Below, piece by piece: positions 9,932 to 19,633 of a stretch of 49,477 bases of DNA. Position 1 is the first letter of the stretch. Each line of letters starts with the position of its first letter. The notes below the pieces were generated by a model. The model was not told the origin of the DNA. It saw only the letters and a program-made list of their open reading frames with translations, and made no database searches. Both the position numbers and the translations under genes were made by a program. Source of the stretch: Verrucomicrobiaceae bacterium (lineage in GTDB: Bacteria > Verrucomicrobiota > Verrucomicrobiia > Verrucomicrobiales > Akkermansiaceae); assembly GCA_027486655.1 (NCBI GenBank), contig JAIXOR010000018.1, positions 1 to 49,477 of the forward strand, read 5' to 3'.

Positions 9932-12052
9932 ATGAAAACTCTCCTCAGAATCCTCCTCTGCCAGCTCTGCTGCTTCCCGCTCCTCATCACCGACGCCATG
10001 GCTCGCGATGGCGAACGCGGCGGCAAAGGCAACAAGAGCGGCACCTCCAAAAAGGAGCGCCCCAACGTGCGGCCTTCTCAAAGCCAATCCCGCAACCCGA
10101 TCACCCACTCGAAAACCTCGAAGCCCGCCGATCGCCCGTCGCCCAAACCTGCCGAGCGCCCAAGCTCCAAACCCCAGCCACGCCCGGAACCGAAACCGAA
10201 TCGTCCGGAAAGCAAACCGAATCGGCCTGACGAAAAACCCAACCGTCCCGACGACAAGCCCAATCGTCCCGACGACAAGCCCAATCGTCCCGACGACAAA
10301 CCCAATCGTCCCGACGACAAGCCCAACCGTCCGAACGACAAGCCCAACCGTCCCGACGAGAAACCCAACCGCCCCGCGGAGCTTCCGAATCGCAAGCCGG
10401 AAAAACCTTCGGATCGTCCGGGCAACAAACCTGGCGACGACAAGCCGGGCCGCAATCCGGATCACAAGAATCCGAACGACAAGAAACCCGGCAAACCCGA
10501 GCTGCCCTACCGTCCCAACCGCCCCGAGACCCGGCCCGCCACCAAGCCCGGCCAGGTGAACTATCCGAAAGCGGACCGTCCCGGGAGCAAGGACAAAGAC
10601 AAGAACAAGAACCGCGACCGCTACGAAGAATACCGCCCCACGCGGAAGCCCGAGGTCAAGCCCGGCAAGAACACCCGCCCGGTGCGCCGTCCGGAGTTCA
10701 ACTCCACCGAGGTGAACGTGAAGAACAAGAACACCCACAACCAGTGGTGGAGCTCCAACAAGAACGTTTACAACAACAACAAGACCCACATCCACGGCGG
10801 AAACACCTATGTGAACGTCAATAACAACTTCAAAAAGAACGTCAATTGGTCCACCGACCAGAAGCACTGGGGCTACAATCCCTGGTGGAACCGGCCGGCC
10901 ACACGGCCCTGGTATGGAGGTTCATGGAACTGCGGATGGAACAACAGCTATCATCACCACCACCATACAAGTTATTATTACAGCGGCTACTATGGATACC
11001 GCCCGCCCGGATACGTGGTCTATCATGATCATGATGACAACGACGTCGCCCAGGCCATCGGCTGGGGACTCGTCGGCTGGGGACTTGGCAAGCTGATTTT
11101 TGACACCGGCTACCAAACCTATTCCAACCCCTACCCCGCCCAGCCGGTCACCAGTTCCTCGGGCACCCAGGTCACCTACACCGAACCGATCACCGTCGTC
11201 GCCGCCAAGACCGCGCCGGCGGAGGCCGATGCGGAGAAACTGACCGCCCTTTCCGAGTCCCACGTCAGCACCTCGCAGGAGGCCTTCAAACAGGGAGACT
11301 ACCTGCGCGCCCTCGACTTCGCCAACAAGGCCGTGGCGGAAGCCCCTGGAGACGGTGCCCTTCACGAATACCGCGCCCTGGTGCTCTTCTCCCTCGGACG
11401 TTTCTCGGAAGCCGCCGGAGTCCTCAACCCCGTCCTCGCGGGCGGGCCCGGCTGGGACTGGACCACCATGATCGGCCTCTACCGGTCGCAGGACACCTAC
11501 ATGAAGCAGCTTGAGGCTCTGCAGAACTACAGCGATTCCAAGCCGCAGGCGGCCGATGCCTGCTTCCTGCTGGGCTATCACTACATGGTCTGCGGCCACC
11601 TTGAGGAGGCCACCGCCGAGTTTGAGAAAGCGGCACGCCTGCAACCGGCAGACACCGTCTCCGCCCAACTCCGGGACCTCACGAAGGCCTCCTCCAACAA
11701 GGGCGATGAGGAAACCGATGAGTCCGCCGAGGATGAAGCCGAGACCCCTCCCCCACCCGCGCCCGTGCCGTTGGAGAAACTCACCGGAACCTGGGTCTCC
11801 GACAAGGGAGCCCAAGGCACCGTCACCCTCGCCTTCAAGGACGACGGCAAGTTCATCTGGAACTTCACGAAGGACCAGACCTCGAACGAGTTCGGCGGCG
11901 ACTTCAGCATGAACGACAGCGGTCTGCTGGTCCTCGACTCCGAGGAAAGCCAGATGGTTGCCTCACTGGCACAGCCACAGGACAACCAGCTCAAGTTCAC
12001 GCTCTCCGGAGGACCTCCGGGCGATCCAGGCATGATCTTCACGCGCAAGTAA
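9932..12052 (+). CDS. Exported TPR protein with DKPNRP repeats
   Basis: 706 residues. The signal peptide (about 1-24) is followed by a Pro/Lys/Arg/Asp-rich disordered region (about 25-250) with nine tandem seven-residue units of the NRPDDKP type. Next comes an Asn/Trp/Tyr/His-rich segment (about 260-390) with a five-His run and Gly-Tyr patches. TPR-like helices (about 425-590; SQEAFKQGDYLRALDFANKA is a clear repeat) follow, then an acidic linker and a C-terminal beta domain starting LTGTWVSDKGAQGTVTL. The charged repeat could bind peptidoglycan or polysaccharide and the TPRs a protein partner, but this is inference. A terminator follows 35 bases downstream. Confidence 0.75.
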   Translation: MKTLLRILLCQLCCFPLLITDAMARDGERGGKGNKSGTSKKERPNVRPSQSQSRNPITHSKTSKPADRPSPKPAERPSSKPQPRPEPKPNRPESKPNRPDEKPNRPDDKPNRPDDKPNRPDDKPNRPDDKPNRPNDKPNRPDEKPNRPAELPNRKPEKPSDRPGNKPGDDKPGRNPDHKNPNDKKPGKPELPYRPNRPETRPATKPGQVNYPKADRPGSKDKDKNKNRDRYEEYRPTRKPEVKPGKNTRPVRRPEFNSTEVNVKNKNTHNQWWSSNKNVYNNNKTHIHGGNTYVNVNNNFKKNVNWSTDQKHWGYNPWWNRPATRPWYGGSWNCGWNNSYHHHHHTSYYYSGYYGYRPPGYVVYHDHDDNDVAQAIGWGLVGWGLGKLIFDTGYQTYSNPYPAQPVTSSSGTQVTYTEPITVVAAKTAPAEADAEKLTALSESHVSTSQEAFKQGDYLRALDFANKAVAEAPGDGALHEYRALVLFSLGRFSEAAGVLNPVLAGGPGWDWTTMIGLYRSQDTYMKQLEALQNYSDSKPQAADACFLLGYHYMVCGHLEEATAEFEKAARLQPADTVSAQLRDLTKASSNKGDEETDESAEDEAETPPPPAPVPLEKLTGTWVSDKGAQGTVTLAFKDDGKFIWNFTKDQTSNEFGGDFSMNDSGLLVLDSEESQMVASLAQPQDNQLKFTLSGGPPGDPGMIFTRK
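10199..10387 (+). repeat. 21-bp tandem repeat encoding NRPDDKP units
   Basis: Nine consecutive 21-base units lie in frame; the central ones are nearly identical (AATCGTCCCGACGACAAGCC plus one base) and the outer ones diverge. The period keeps the frame, so copy number can vary and lengthen or shorten the disordered linker. Confidence 0.9.
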
Positions 12053-12086
12053 CGGCGCGGCGAACATCACCACCGTTTCCACTCAC

Positions 12087-12121
12087 GACACCGCGGCCCA
12101 TCGCCGCGGTGTCTTTTTTTC
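12087..12121 (+). terminator. Rho-independent terminator
   Basis: A perfect 10-bp stem (GACACCGCGG / CCGCGGTGTC) with a seven-base loop is followed by a run of eight T. It ends transcription of the 8957-12052 genes and lies just before the convergent serS end. Confidence 0.92.
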
Positions 12122-12169
12122 AGGATGGATTCACAACGCGGTCCCATCCCGGAGGACGCCTTCGAAGGA

Positions 12170-13450
12170 TCAGGCGATCTCCTCGGCGCCGAAGTAGGGC
12201 ACCAGCGCATCCGGGATGCGGACGGATCCATCCTCGCGCTGGCACTGCTCCAGCAAAGCGACGTAAAGGCGGGGAAGCGCGGTTCCCGAACCATTGAGCG
12301 TGTAGGGGAAGCGGTTGCGGCCCTCGGCATCCTTGAAACGCAACTTCATGCGGCGCGCCTGATAGTCGGTGAAGCAAGAGCAGCTGGAAACCTCCAGGTA
12401 TTTCCCCTGGCCCGGAGCCCATACCTCGATGTCATAGGTTTTGGCCGAGGAAAATCCGATGTCGCCGGTGCAAAGTTCAATGACCCGATAGTGAAGACCG
12501 AGCCGGCGGAGAATCGACTCCGCATGGCCGGTGAGTTGCTCCAACACCTCGAAGCCCTGATCGGGATGGACCACTTGGACGAGCTCCACCTTGTCGAACT
12601 GGTGCATGCGGATGATGCCCTTGTTGTCGCGCCCGGCGGACCCGGCCTCGCGGCGGAAGCACGGGGTGTAAGCAACCATGCGGATCGGGAGGTCGGACTC
12701 GGCAAGCAGGGTGTCCCGGTAAAGGTTGGTCACCGGCACTTCCGCGGTGGGAGCCAGGAACAGATGGTTGACACCATCCTCTCCGGCATCGGTGCCATAC
12801 ATGTCCGCCTCGAACTTCGGCAACTGGCCGGTGCCTTCCATGCACTCGCGCTTCACCAGGTGCGGAACATTGACCTCCTCGTAACCGTTCGAGCTCTGCG
12901 TATCGAGAAGGAAGTTGATGAGGGCACGCTCGAGCCTGGCACCCCGGCCGCGGTAGACGGCAAAGCCGGAACCGGCGATGCGCGTGGCGTCATCCCAGTG
13001 GATCAGTCCATGGCGCGTGGCGAGGTCCACATGATCCAGCGCTGCGGCGATCTCGGGCTTCTCCCCCCATTCGCGGACGACCGGGTTGGCGGACTCGTCG
13101 GAACCCACCGGGCAGGCTTCGTGGGTGAGGTTCGGGATGTTGAGGAGCAGCTCGTTCTGCCGGGCGGAGGCATTCTCGGCGGCGAGGTCGAGTGAGGAGA
13201 TCTGCTCGTTGATGCCGCGGACCTCGGCTTCGATGGCGGAGGTGTCCTCGCCCTTTGCCTTGAGCATGCCAATCTGCTTGGAAACGGTCTTCCGCTGATT
13301 CTGCAGCTGTTGCTTTTCGGTCTCCGCCTTGCGACGGGCCTCATCGCAGGCGAGCACGTCGTCGATGAGCTTCCAGTGGTCGCCTCCCCGGTGTTGGAGG
13401 CGTTCCTGAATGGCGGCGGAGTTTTCGCGGATGACGCGGATGTCGAGCAT
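12170..13450 (-). CDS. serS: Seryl-tRNA synthetase
   Basis: 426 residues, normal for bacterial SerS, which charges tRNA-Ser (and tRNA-Sec). The N-terminal arm forms a long antiparallel coiled coil (about residues 30-100, rich in Glu, Lys, Gln). Class II motifs are visible: motif 2 in TPCFRREAGSAGRDNKGIIR with HQFDKVELVQ following, and motif 3 near the C-terminus in LNGSGTALPRLYVALLE. The open frame extends about 33 codons upstream, but MLDIRVIREN at 13450 is the conserved family start. It lies downstream of the DUF1080 gene on the same strand. Confidence 0.97.
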   Translation of the reverse strand: MLDIRVIRENSAAIQERLQHRGGDHWKLIDDVLACDEARRKAETEKQQLQNQRKTVSKQIGMLKAKGEDTSAIEAEVRGINEQISSLDLAAENASARQNELLLNIPNLTHEACPVGSDESANPVVREWGEKPEIAAALDHVDLATRHGLIHWDDATRIAGSGFAVYRGRGARLERALINFLLDTQSSNGYEEVNVPHLVKRECMEGTGQLPKFEADMYGTDAGEDGVNHLFLAPTAEVPVTNLYRDTLLAESDLPIRMVAYTPCFRREAGSAGRDNKGIIRMHQFDKVELVQVVHPDQGFEVLEQLTGHAESILRRLGLHYRVIELCTGDIGFSSAKTYDIEVWAPGQGKYLEVSSCSCFTDYQARRMKLRFKDAEGRNRFPYTLNGSGTALPRLYVALLEQCQREDGSVRIPDALVPYFGAEEIA

Positions 13451-13545
13451 GGCGCGGCGACTCTCGCGGGCGATGGGGGGAGGAATCAACGCGATTTTTC
13501 GCCAAGCGGGAATCGGTGGGCGGCAGGGAGCCCGCCGGACCGATG

Positions 13546-14184
13546 TCAATCCGCCGGGAGCGGCACGAGCTCGACCTTGCGGAAATGGATCTCCGCGCCC
13601 TCACTCTGGAGGCAGATGGCTCCTTTTGTGGCGCTCACGGCGGTGGCTTCGTTCATGAGCACGCCATTGACGTGGACGGTGATCCTGTCGCCCTGGCAGC
13701 GGACTTGGATCGTGTTCCACTCGCCGGGTGCCTTCTCCACGCTTTCCTGGCGCTTCATCCATCGGCGGCCCTGGGGGACGGTGTTGGCGACGCTGAGGCT
13801 TTCGCCAACCGTCCAGAAATCCCCCGCATTGCCGGTGCCGAGCTGGACTTCGATGGATTTCGGCCAGACGAAGATCCTGCGTGGCTCCGAGGCATGAACG
13901 AGGATGCCCGAGTTGCCGGGCTTGGCCCCGGGTTTCCATCGCCATTCGACGGTCAGTTCATAGTTTGCATAATCCGCCTTCTCGGTGCGGATCACCGCGG
14001 GCGGGCGGCCCTTGCAGACGAGCAAACCTTCGGAAACCGACCAGATTTCCTCCGGTTTCACCTTCTCATCAATGATGTCGTGCGTCCAGCCGGCGAGGTC
14101 CTTGCCATTGAATAGCGCGACTGGAGGTGCGGCGGGAAGAAGCGGCGCGAGGAGACATGTCATGAGGATGATATTCCGGAGCAT
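13546..14184 (-). CDS. Exported 3-keto-disaccharide hydrolase (DUF1080)
   Basis: 212 residues with signal peptide (MLRNIILMTCLLAPLLPAAP). The family pattern is clear: LFNGKDLAGWT near the N-terminus, YELTVEWRWKPGAKPGNSGI, and GEWNTIQVRCQGDRITVHVNG. The jelly-roll domain (PF06439) was described as a 3-keto-glycoside hydrolase or binding domain and is greatly expanded in Planctomycetes and Verrucomicrobia. It probably acts on glycans in the periplasm. It is divergent from pbpC, with about 95 bases between. Confidence 0.9.
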   Translation of the reverse strand: MLRNIILMTCLLAPLLPAAPPVALFNGKDLAGWTHDIIDEKVKPEEIWSVSEGLLVCKGRPPAVIRTEKADYANYELTVEWRWKPGAKPGNSGILVHASEPRRIFVWPKSIEVQLGTGNAGDFWTVGESLSVANTVPQGRRWMKRQESVEKAPGEWNTIQVRCQGDRITVHVNGVLMNEATAVSATKGAICLQSEGAEIHFRKVELVPLPAD

Positions 14185-14279
14185 GGTGGATAGATATCAA
14201 ATCGCGCGCCGCAGGGCAAGAACGCAGGACGGAAAACCATGGCGGAGCACGAAGTTGCCATTTCCTTCCGCATTCGCCT

Positions 14280-16571
14280 GTGCCACCTTGGCGGCAGGTG
14301 AGATTCGGGTTTCCAAACAAGCGCGCCATCGCGCGGCTGGCACTGGCGGCGGCGTTGGCGGGCTTCGTCGCCTGGTATGGCCTGCCCTTGATGGTGAGCC
14401 TGCCGCACGGCCTCCTGAAGAACCCGCAGGCCTCTCCGGTCTTTGTGGACCGCCACGGAAATCCCGTTACGAGGCTGGCGCTGCCGGGTGCCACGCGATC
14501 CGCGCCGGTCGCGGCGGACCAGCTCCCTGCGGATCTGGTGGCTTGCACGATCGCCGCAGAGGACAAACGCTTTCAGAGCCATGGCGGAGTCGATCCACTC
14601 GCCACCCTGAGGGCCGCACGTGACCTTGCCCTGCACCGCCGGGTGGTGTCCGGTGCCTCCACCATCACCCAGCAGCTCATCAAGATCTCATTGCCACCCT
14701 CGGAGCGTGGCATCCTGCGCAAGCTCCACGAAGCGCTGGCAGCGAGGCACCTTGAGATGCACTGGACCAAGGAACAGATCCTGACCGCCTATCTCAATCG
14801 CCTCGACTATGGAAATCTGAGGATCGGCGCGGCGGAGGCGGCGAGGTTTTATTTCCAGAAACCGCTCGCCGATCTATCCCTTGCCGAGTGCGCCCTTCTC
14901 GCAGGGCTGCCGCAGGGACCCTCAAGACTCAATCCGCTCAAGCACCCGCAGCGTGCCCTGGCACGGCGGAATACCGTGCTGAAGCGCCTCGCGGACATGA
15001 ACGGCATCGAGGCCAGCCGCATCGCCCGCGCAGCGGCGGAGCCCTTGAGCCTGCGGCCGCTATCCGAAAAATCACCCGCGCCGTGGCTCGCAGCCCTCAC
15101 CGCTCCCCACGCCTCGGAGGGCATCATCCGGACCACCCTCGACCTCGGAATCCAGAACGACCTTGAAGCCATCGTGCGTGAGGAAACCGCAAAACTCAGG
15201 GACTCGAATCTCAGACATGCGGCCGTGGTTGTGATCAACCCGGCGGACGGCGGCATCCTCGCACTGGTGTCCTCCGCGGATTGGAACGACCCGCGCGGCG
15301 GCCAGATCAACGGAGCCCTGCTCCCACGCTCACCGGGCTCTGCGCTCAAGCCATTCACCTATCTGCTCGCCCTCGATCGGGGAGGGCGCATCCCGGCATC
15401 CATCCTCGCGGATGTTCCCAGCCCGTTCCGCACGCCGGAGGGCCTGAACCTGCCGGAAAACTACGACCGCACCTACCGCGGACCGGTGACACTCCGCAGG
15501 GCACTCGCCTGCTCACTCAACATCCCCGCCCTGCGCGAGCTCAACCTGTTAGGCGGCCCCGCCCCGCTCCACGAAACACTGACCCGGCTGGGCCTCACCA
15601 CCCTGGGCAATGATCCGCAGGCCCACGGTCTCGGGCTCACGCTGGGCAACGCACCGGTCCGCCTGCTGGAGCTGACCAATGCCTACGCCACCCTCGCCAG
15701 GGCCGGCCAACACAGGCCCGCCGTCCTTTTTCCCGATGCCGCCGCACCACCTGTTTCCGAGACCGGTTTCTCCGCCACCGCCATTCACCTGATCGCCGAC
15801 ATCCTCTCGGACCCCGCGGCGCGCGCCCCCTCCTTTCCACCCGGCGGACCGCTCGACCTGCCTTTCCGCTGCGCTGCCAAAACCGGAACCTCATCCGACT
15901 TCCGCGACAACTGGTGCGTGGGCTTCACCCCGGAATTCGCTGTCGGCGTCTGGGCCGGCAACTTCGAAAGCCAGCCCATGAAGGGAATCTCCGGAGTCGC
16001 CGGGGCCGGGCCGATCTTCCACCGGACGATGCTCCGGCTTCATCGTGACAAACCCGCCTCGTGGTTTCCCCGACCGCCGGGTTTGTTAGACATCCGCATC
16101 GATCCACGAAACGGAAAATCCGTCGCGCCTGACGATGAAGATCCGAAGTTCATCCGCGAGATCGCACCAGCCGAGCGAGTGCCCTCCCCCGCCGTTGCAG
16201 CCGACTACGATGCACAAGGAAGGGCCCTGCTCGGTCCGGCCTACGCAGCCTGGTTCGAGAGCCCATACAACCAACGCCGCGGAGAACTGGCGATGGATCC
16301 GGCACCGCCGGTGATCGAACCGCTGCGGATCATCACTCCCACCGACGGCATGACGCTTCTGCTGGATCCGGAGATCCCATCGGGGTCGGAGCGGCTGCGC
16401 CCGGTGACCAACCTTCCCGGAACCGCCCGCTGGTCCTCCACCACCCTGCGCGTGGAGCCCTCCACACCGGAACCGGTCATTCATCTCACCCCCGGCAGCC
16501 ATGTGCTCGTCGCGACCGATCCGCGCACCGGCGAGACCCGCAGCCTCACTCTCCACGTCAAACGGCTGTGA
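14280..16571 (+). CDS. pbpC: Penicillin-binding protein 1C
   Basis: 763 residues from a GTG start; a second in-frame GTG at 14298 is possible. After one membrane helix (about 16-40) comes a GT51 glycosyltransferase domain: catalytic Glu in AEDKRFQSHGG (about residue 94), then SGASTITQQL. The transpeptidase domain has SALK (Ser about 354, Lys 357), SLN (412-414) and KTGTS (534-538). The C-terminal region (about 660-763) matches the BiPBP_C domain of PBP1C. The enzyme polymerises and crosslinks peptidoglycan. The alpha-2-macroglobulin gene often beside pbpC in Proteobacteria is absent. Confidence 0.93.
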   Translation: MPPWRQVRFGFPNKRAIARLALAAALAGFVAWYGLPLMVSLPHGLLKNPQASPVFVDRHGNPVTRLALPGATRSAPVAADQLPADLVACTIAAEDKRFQSHGGVDPLATLRAARDLALHRRVVSGASTITQQLIKISLPPSERGILRKLHEALAARHLEMHWTKEQILTAYLNRLDYGNLRIGAAEAARFYFQKPLADLSLAECALLAGLPQGPSRLNPLKHPQRALARRNTVLKRLADMNGIEASRIARAAAEPLSLRPLSEKSPAPWLAALTAPHASEGIIRTTLDLGIQNDLEAIVREETAKLRDSNLRHAAVVVINPADGGILALVSSADWNDPRGGQINGALLPRSPGSALKPFTYLLALDRGGRIPASILADVPSPFRTPEGLNLPENYDRTYRGPVTLRRALACSLNIPALRELNLLGGPAPLHETLTRLGLTTLGNDPQAHGLGLTLGNAPVRLLELTNAYATLARAGQHRPAVLFPDAAAPPVSETGFSATAIHLIADILSDPAARAPSFPPGGPLDLPFRCAAKTGTSSDFRDNWCVGFTPEFAVGVWAGNFESQPMKGISGVAGAGPIFHRTMLRLHRDKPASWFPRPPGLLDIRIDPRNGKSVAPDDEDPKFIREIAPAERVPSPAVAADYDAQGRALLGPAYAAWFESPYNQRRGELAMDPAPPVIEPLRIITPTDGMTLLLDPEIPSGSERLRPVTNLPGTARWSSTTLRVEPSTPEPVIHLTPGSHVLVATDPRTGETRSLTLHVKRL

Positions 16572-16589
16572 CGATCCGACACCCCCGCC

Positions 16590-17639
16590 TCAGGCACTCC
16601 GGAAGGCCACCGGAGTCATGCCATACCTCCGCCGGAACGCCGTGGCGAAATACTGGCTGGAGTTGAAACCCGAACGCAGGGCGACCTCGGTCACCGTCAC
16701 CTCGGGGTGGCCGCGCAGGTCACGCGCCGCATGATCGAGCCGGCAGAGATTCAGATAAGCCATCGGGCCGTTGTTGACCAGTTGGCGGCAGTGTCCCGCC
16801 ATCGAGGTGATGCCCATGCCGCAATGCCGCGCCATGCTTTCCAGCGACCAAGGCTCCGCGGCGCTGGCAGGGTTCTCCGCGAGATCGCGCAGGAAAAGCT
16901 CCACCGTGCGCCGCCGGCTTGCCGGTTCAGGCGCCTCCACCGGACAGGGCTCGCCGATGACCTCTAACATCTCGACCAACAGGCGGTTCACCGCGACCGC
17001 AAGGCGCGAGGCCGCGTGCCGCGAGGACCAGCCAAGCACACAATCCCCGATCTCCCGGAACACCTCGCGCAGGCGCGGATTTCCCTGCCACACCGAGTGC
17101 TCGCCGTGGCGGAGTTTTCCAGTGAGTCCGGCGAGATCCTCCGGCTCCAGCAACACCCAGTCCGGCCACCGCCACTGCTGGTTCGGCCGCCTCACCCCCA
17201 CATCGAGGATCAGCCAGAACAGGCGGCCCCGCCCGATGTGCGGATCACCAAGGCGGTGCAACTGCCACGGACGGGTCACCGTGAGGTCTCCGGCACGCAG
17301 CGAGTGGTGGTTTCCATCCACCTCGAATCCAGTCACTCCATTTTCCAGAAACACGATTTCCATGCCCTCGTTCCGATGGAAATCAAGACCCCAGTCCTGC
17401 GCCCGGCGGCAGTCCCAGAATCCCACGCTGGCCAGCCCGGGCAGGACGTTCGATTTCATTCGCTCTCCGGGATAGTGCCCCTTGGACAAGGCATGGAACT
17501 CGATCAAGCCACGGCGCACCGCCTCGATCTGGGGCGCGCAGGTGTCGATTTCATAACGATCCGGCCCGCTTTGATAGATCGGCTTCGGAAAACTCCGTTT
17601 CACGCGGTGTTCAATATCCGTCGCCGCAGAAACGTGCAA
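16590..17639 (-). CDS. AraC-family transcriptional regulator
   Basis: 349 residues. The N-terminal half contains a cupin-like sensing domain (about residues 85-140: DFHRNEGMEIVFLENG, FEVDGNHHSLRAGDLTV). The C-terminal about 100 residues form the double helix-turn-helix: ESMARHCGMGITSMAGHCRQL and VTEVALRSGFNSSQYFATAF, ending RRYGMTPVAFR. It is transcribed away from the transporter and catabolic operon with only 55 bases between, so it is very probably the sugar-responsive regulator of that operon. It carries a TGTTAG hexamer on the sense strand. Confidence 0.9.
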   Translation of the reverse strand: MHVSAATDIEHRVKRSFPKPIYQSGPDRYEIDTCAPQIEAVRRGLIEFHALSKGHYPGERMKSNVLPGLASVGFWDCRRAQDWGLDFHRNEGMEIVFLENGVTGFEVDGNHHSLRAGDLTVTRPWQLHRLGDPHIGRGRLFWLILDVGVRRPNQQWRWPDWVLLEPEDLAGLTGKLRHGEHSVWQGNPRLREVFREIGDCVLGWSSRHAASRLAVAVNRLLVEMLEVIGEPCPVEAPEPASRRRTVELFLRDLAENPASAAEPWSLESMARHCGMGITSMAGHCRQLVNNGPMAYLNLCRLDHAARDLRGHPEVTVTEVALRSGFNSSQYFATAFRRRYGMTPVAFRSA

Positions 17640-17694
17640 GACCGGATGCCACCGCCTCCCTCATCTTTCACAACAAACCAAAAAACCCCATCGC
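17640..17694. promoter_or_regulatory. Divergent promoter region of the fucose operon
   Basis: Only 55 bases separate the regulator and transporter starts, so both promoters and the AraC-type operator must lie here or reach into the coding ends. I see no clear direct repeat. The 3' half is A-rich (CACAACAAACCAAAAAACC), close to the transporter start. Confidence 0.5.
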
Positions 17695-19617
17695 ATGAAC
17701 ATCAGCCCCATCGACTGGATCATCGTCATCGTGTATCTCATTGGCGTGGTCGGCCTCGGCTGCCGCGCCGGCATCCGGGCGAAACGCAAGGGCGCATCCG
17801 CCGGAGAATCCGAGGCCGGCGATTATTTCATGGCCGCCCACAGCCTGAAGTGGCCGGTGATCGGCCTCGCGCTCTTTGCGACGAACATTTCCTGCGTCCA
17901 CCTCGTCAGCCTGGCGCAGTCCGGATACGACACCGGCCTGCTCAACGGCAACTTCGAGTGGATGGCCGCGTTCACGCTCATCCTGCTCGGCTTTTTCTTC
18001 GCCCCCTTCTATCTGAAATCCAAGGTCGCCACCCTTCCTGACTTCCTGGAAAAGCGCTACTGCCGCGAGTGCCGCGACTGGCTGGCCTTCGTTTCGATCA
18101 TCGCCGCGGTTATCTTCCACATCGCCTTCCCGCTCGCCACCGGCTGGCTCATCCTGCACGACATCTTCGGCATCGAGAAATGGACCTGCATCGTGATGAT
18201 GTGCGTGCTGACCGGCATCTACACCGTCGCGGGCGGACTGGCTGCAGTGGCCATCACCGAGACGATCCAGACGATCGTCCTGCTCATCGGCGCCTGCGTC
18301 ATCACTTACTTCGCCTGGCACAAGACCGGAGGCTGGTCCGGCATGACCACCACGCTGGATACCGCAAACGCCGCCGCCCGGGGCCTCACCGATGGCAAGC
18401 TGATGAGCATGCTGCGCCCGCACGGCGATGACAGCGGCATGCCATGGTATGCGATCTTCCTCGGCTATCCGGTGCTCGGCATCTGGTATTGGTGCGCGGA
18501 TCAGACGATCGTCCAGCGCGTTCTCGGTGCGAGAAGCGAGAACGACGCCCGCGTCGGATCGATCTTCTGCGGCCTCGTCAAGATCCTGCCGGTGTTCATC
18601 TTCATCGTTCCCGGCCTGATGCTCTACACGGCTGTGAAACAAGGCAACATCGAGGGAGTCAGCCAGGTGCGCCTCATCCAGACGCTGGTCGCCGCCGATG
18701 GGACCAAGGAACAGGTTTTCTCAATCACCGGAGATCACGGTGAGCGCAAACTCGAGGACATCCGCGTGAAGCCGGGCGAACTCATCGACCTTTCCCAACT
18801 CCCGCTCAGCGGCGGAGGCAAGGAGGCGTCGGTCATCGTCGGCCCCGGAGTACCGGTGAAGAAAGGCGCGGACGGACTGCCGCTCGTCCCGGCGGGAGTG
18901 AAGTATTACCATTCGAAGGAGGTTTACGCCGTGATGATCCGCAAACTGCTGCCGGTGGGTGTGCTCGGCGTGCTCGCCGCCGCACTCATGGCCGCCCTGA
19001 TGGGAAATCTATCCAGCGCCTCCAACTCCATCGCCACCATGGTCAGTTACGATGTGGTGAAACGCTTCCGGCCGGACACAAGTGACAGGCAGCTCGTTTT
19101 CATCGGCCGCATCGCCACCCTCGCCGCGATCAGCTCCGGCATCGCACTGGTGCCCTTGCTGGACCGCTATGAAAGCATCTTCAACGGCGTGAACGACATC
19201 ATCGCCCACATGGCCCCGCCGATCACCTGCGTCTTCGTGCTGGGGGTTTTCTGGCCGGCCGCCTCCGCGCGCAGCGCCAAGTGGACGATGTGGCTCGGCT
19301 CGCTGATGGGAGTGATCGTCTTCGCGATGAAGACACTCCACGTTTGGAAACCCGACACCTTTTCCTGGGTGCCGCCTTTTCTCCACGAGACGCCCTTCAT
19401 GATGATGGCGTTCTACATGTGCGTCGTCTGTTTCATCATGCAGATCGCGTTCACCCACATGATGCCGAAGCTTGCCGGTGAGGATGCCCAGCAGCTTTTC
19501 TGGCCCCGCCCGCTGGATGCCCTCAAATCGCCGGGTTGGCCGGGCCTTTTGAACTACAAGTTCCTCGCCGCCCTCGTCATCGGATCGATGGCGGTGCTTT
19601 ACACGGTGTTCCGCTAA
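17695..19617 (+). CDS. Sodium:solute symporter (SSS family), probable fucose importer
   Basis: 640 residues with about 13-14 hydrophobic helices. N-terminal WIIVIVYLIGVVGLG and the GDYFMAAHSLKWPVIGLALFATNIS region are typical of SSS sugar symporters (SglT/SGLT type). LFATNIS corresponds to the conserved first sodium-site region. A hydrophilic insert of about 70-80 residues (about 325-405) lies between late helices, and SSASNSIATMVSYDV matches the conserved Na+-site segment of later helices. It would import the sugar released by the operon's fucosidase; substrate is inferred from neighbours. It is the first gene of the operon. Confidence 0.88.
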   Translation: MNISPIDWIIVIVYLIGVVGLGCRAGIRAKRKGASAGESEAGDYFMAAHSLKWPVIGLALFATNISCVHLVSLAQSGYDTGLLNGNFEWMAAFTLILLGFFFAPFYLKSKVATLPDFLEKRYCRECRDWLAFVSIIAAVIFHIAFPLATGWLILHDIFGIEKWTCIVMMCVLTGIYTVAGGLAAVAITETIQTIVLLIGACVITYFAWHKTGGWSGMTTTLDTANAAARGLTDGKLMSMLRPHGDDSGMPWYAIFLGYPVLGIWYWCADQTIVQRVLGARSENDARVGSIFCGLVKILPVFIFIVPGLMLYTAVKQGNIEGVSQVRLIQTLVAADGTKEQVFSITGDHGERKLEDIRVKPGELIDLSQLPLSGGGKEASVIVGPGVPVKKGADGLPLVPAGVKYYHSKEVYAVMIRKLLPVGVLGVLAAALMAALMGNLSSASNSIATMVSYDVVKRFRPDTSDRQLVFIGRIATLAAISSGIALVPLLDRYESIFNGVNDIIAHMAPPITCVFVLGVFWPAASARSAKWTMWLGSLMGVIVFAMKTLHVWKPDTFSWVPPFLHETPFMMMAFYMCVVCFIMQIAFTHMMPKLAGEDAQQLFWPRPLDALKSPGWPGLLNYKFLAALVIGSMAVLYTVFR

Positions 19618-19633
19618 CCGCCCCGCATCCGTC

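Noticed and set aside
12125..13195. 356-codon open frame on the plus strand
   Set aside because: Completely antisense to serS, an unmistakable gene.
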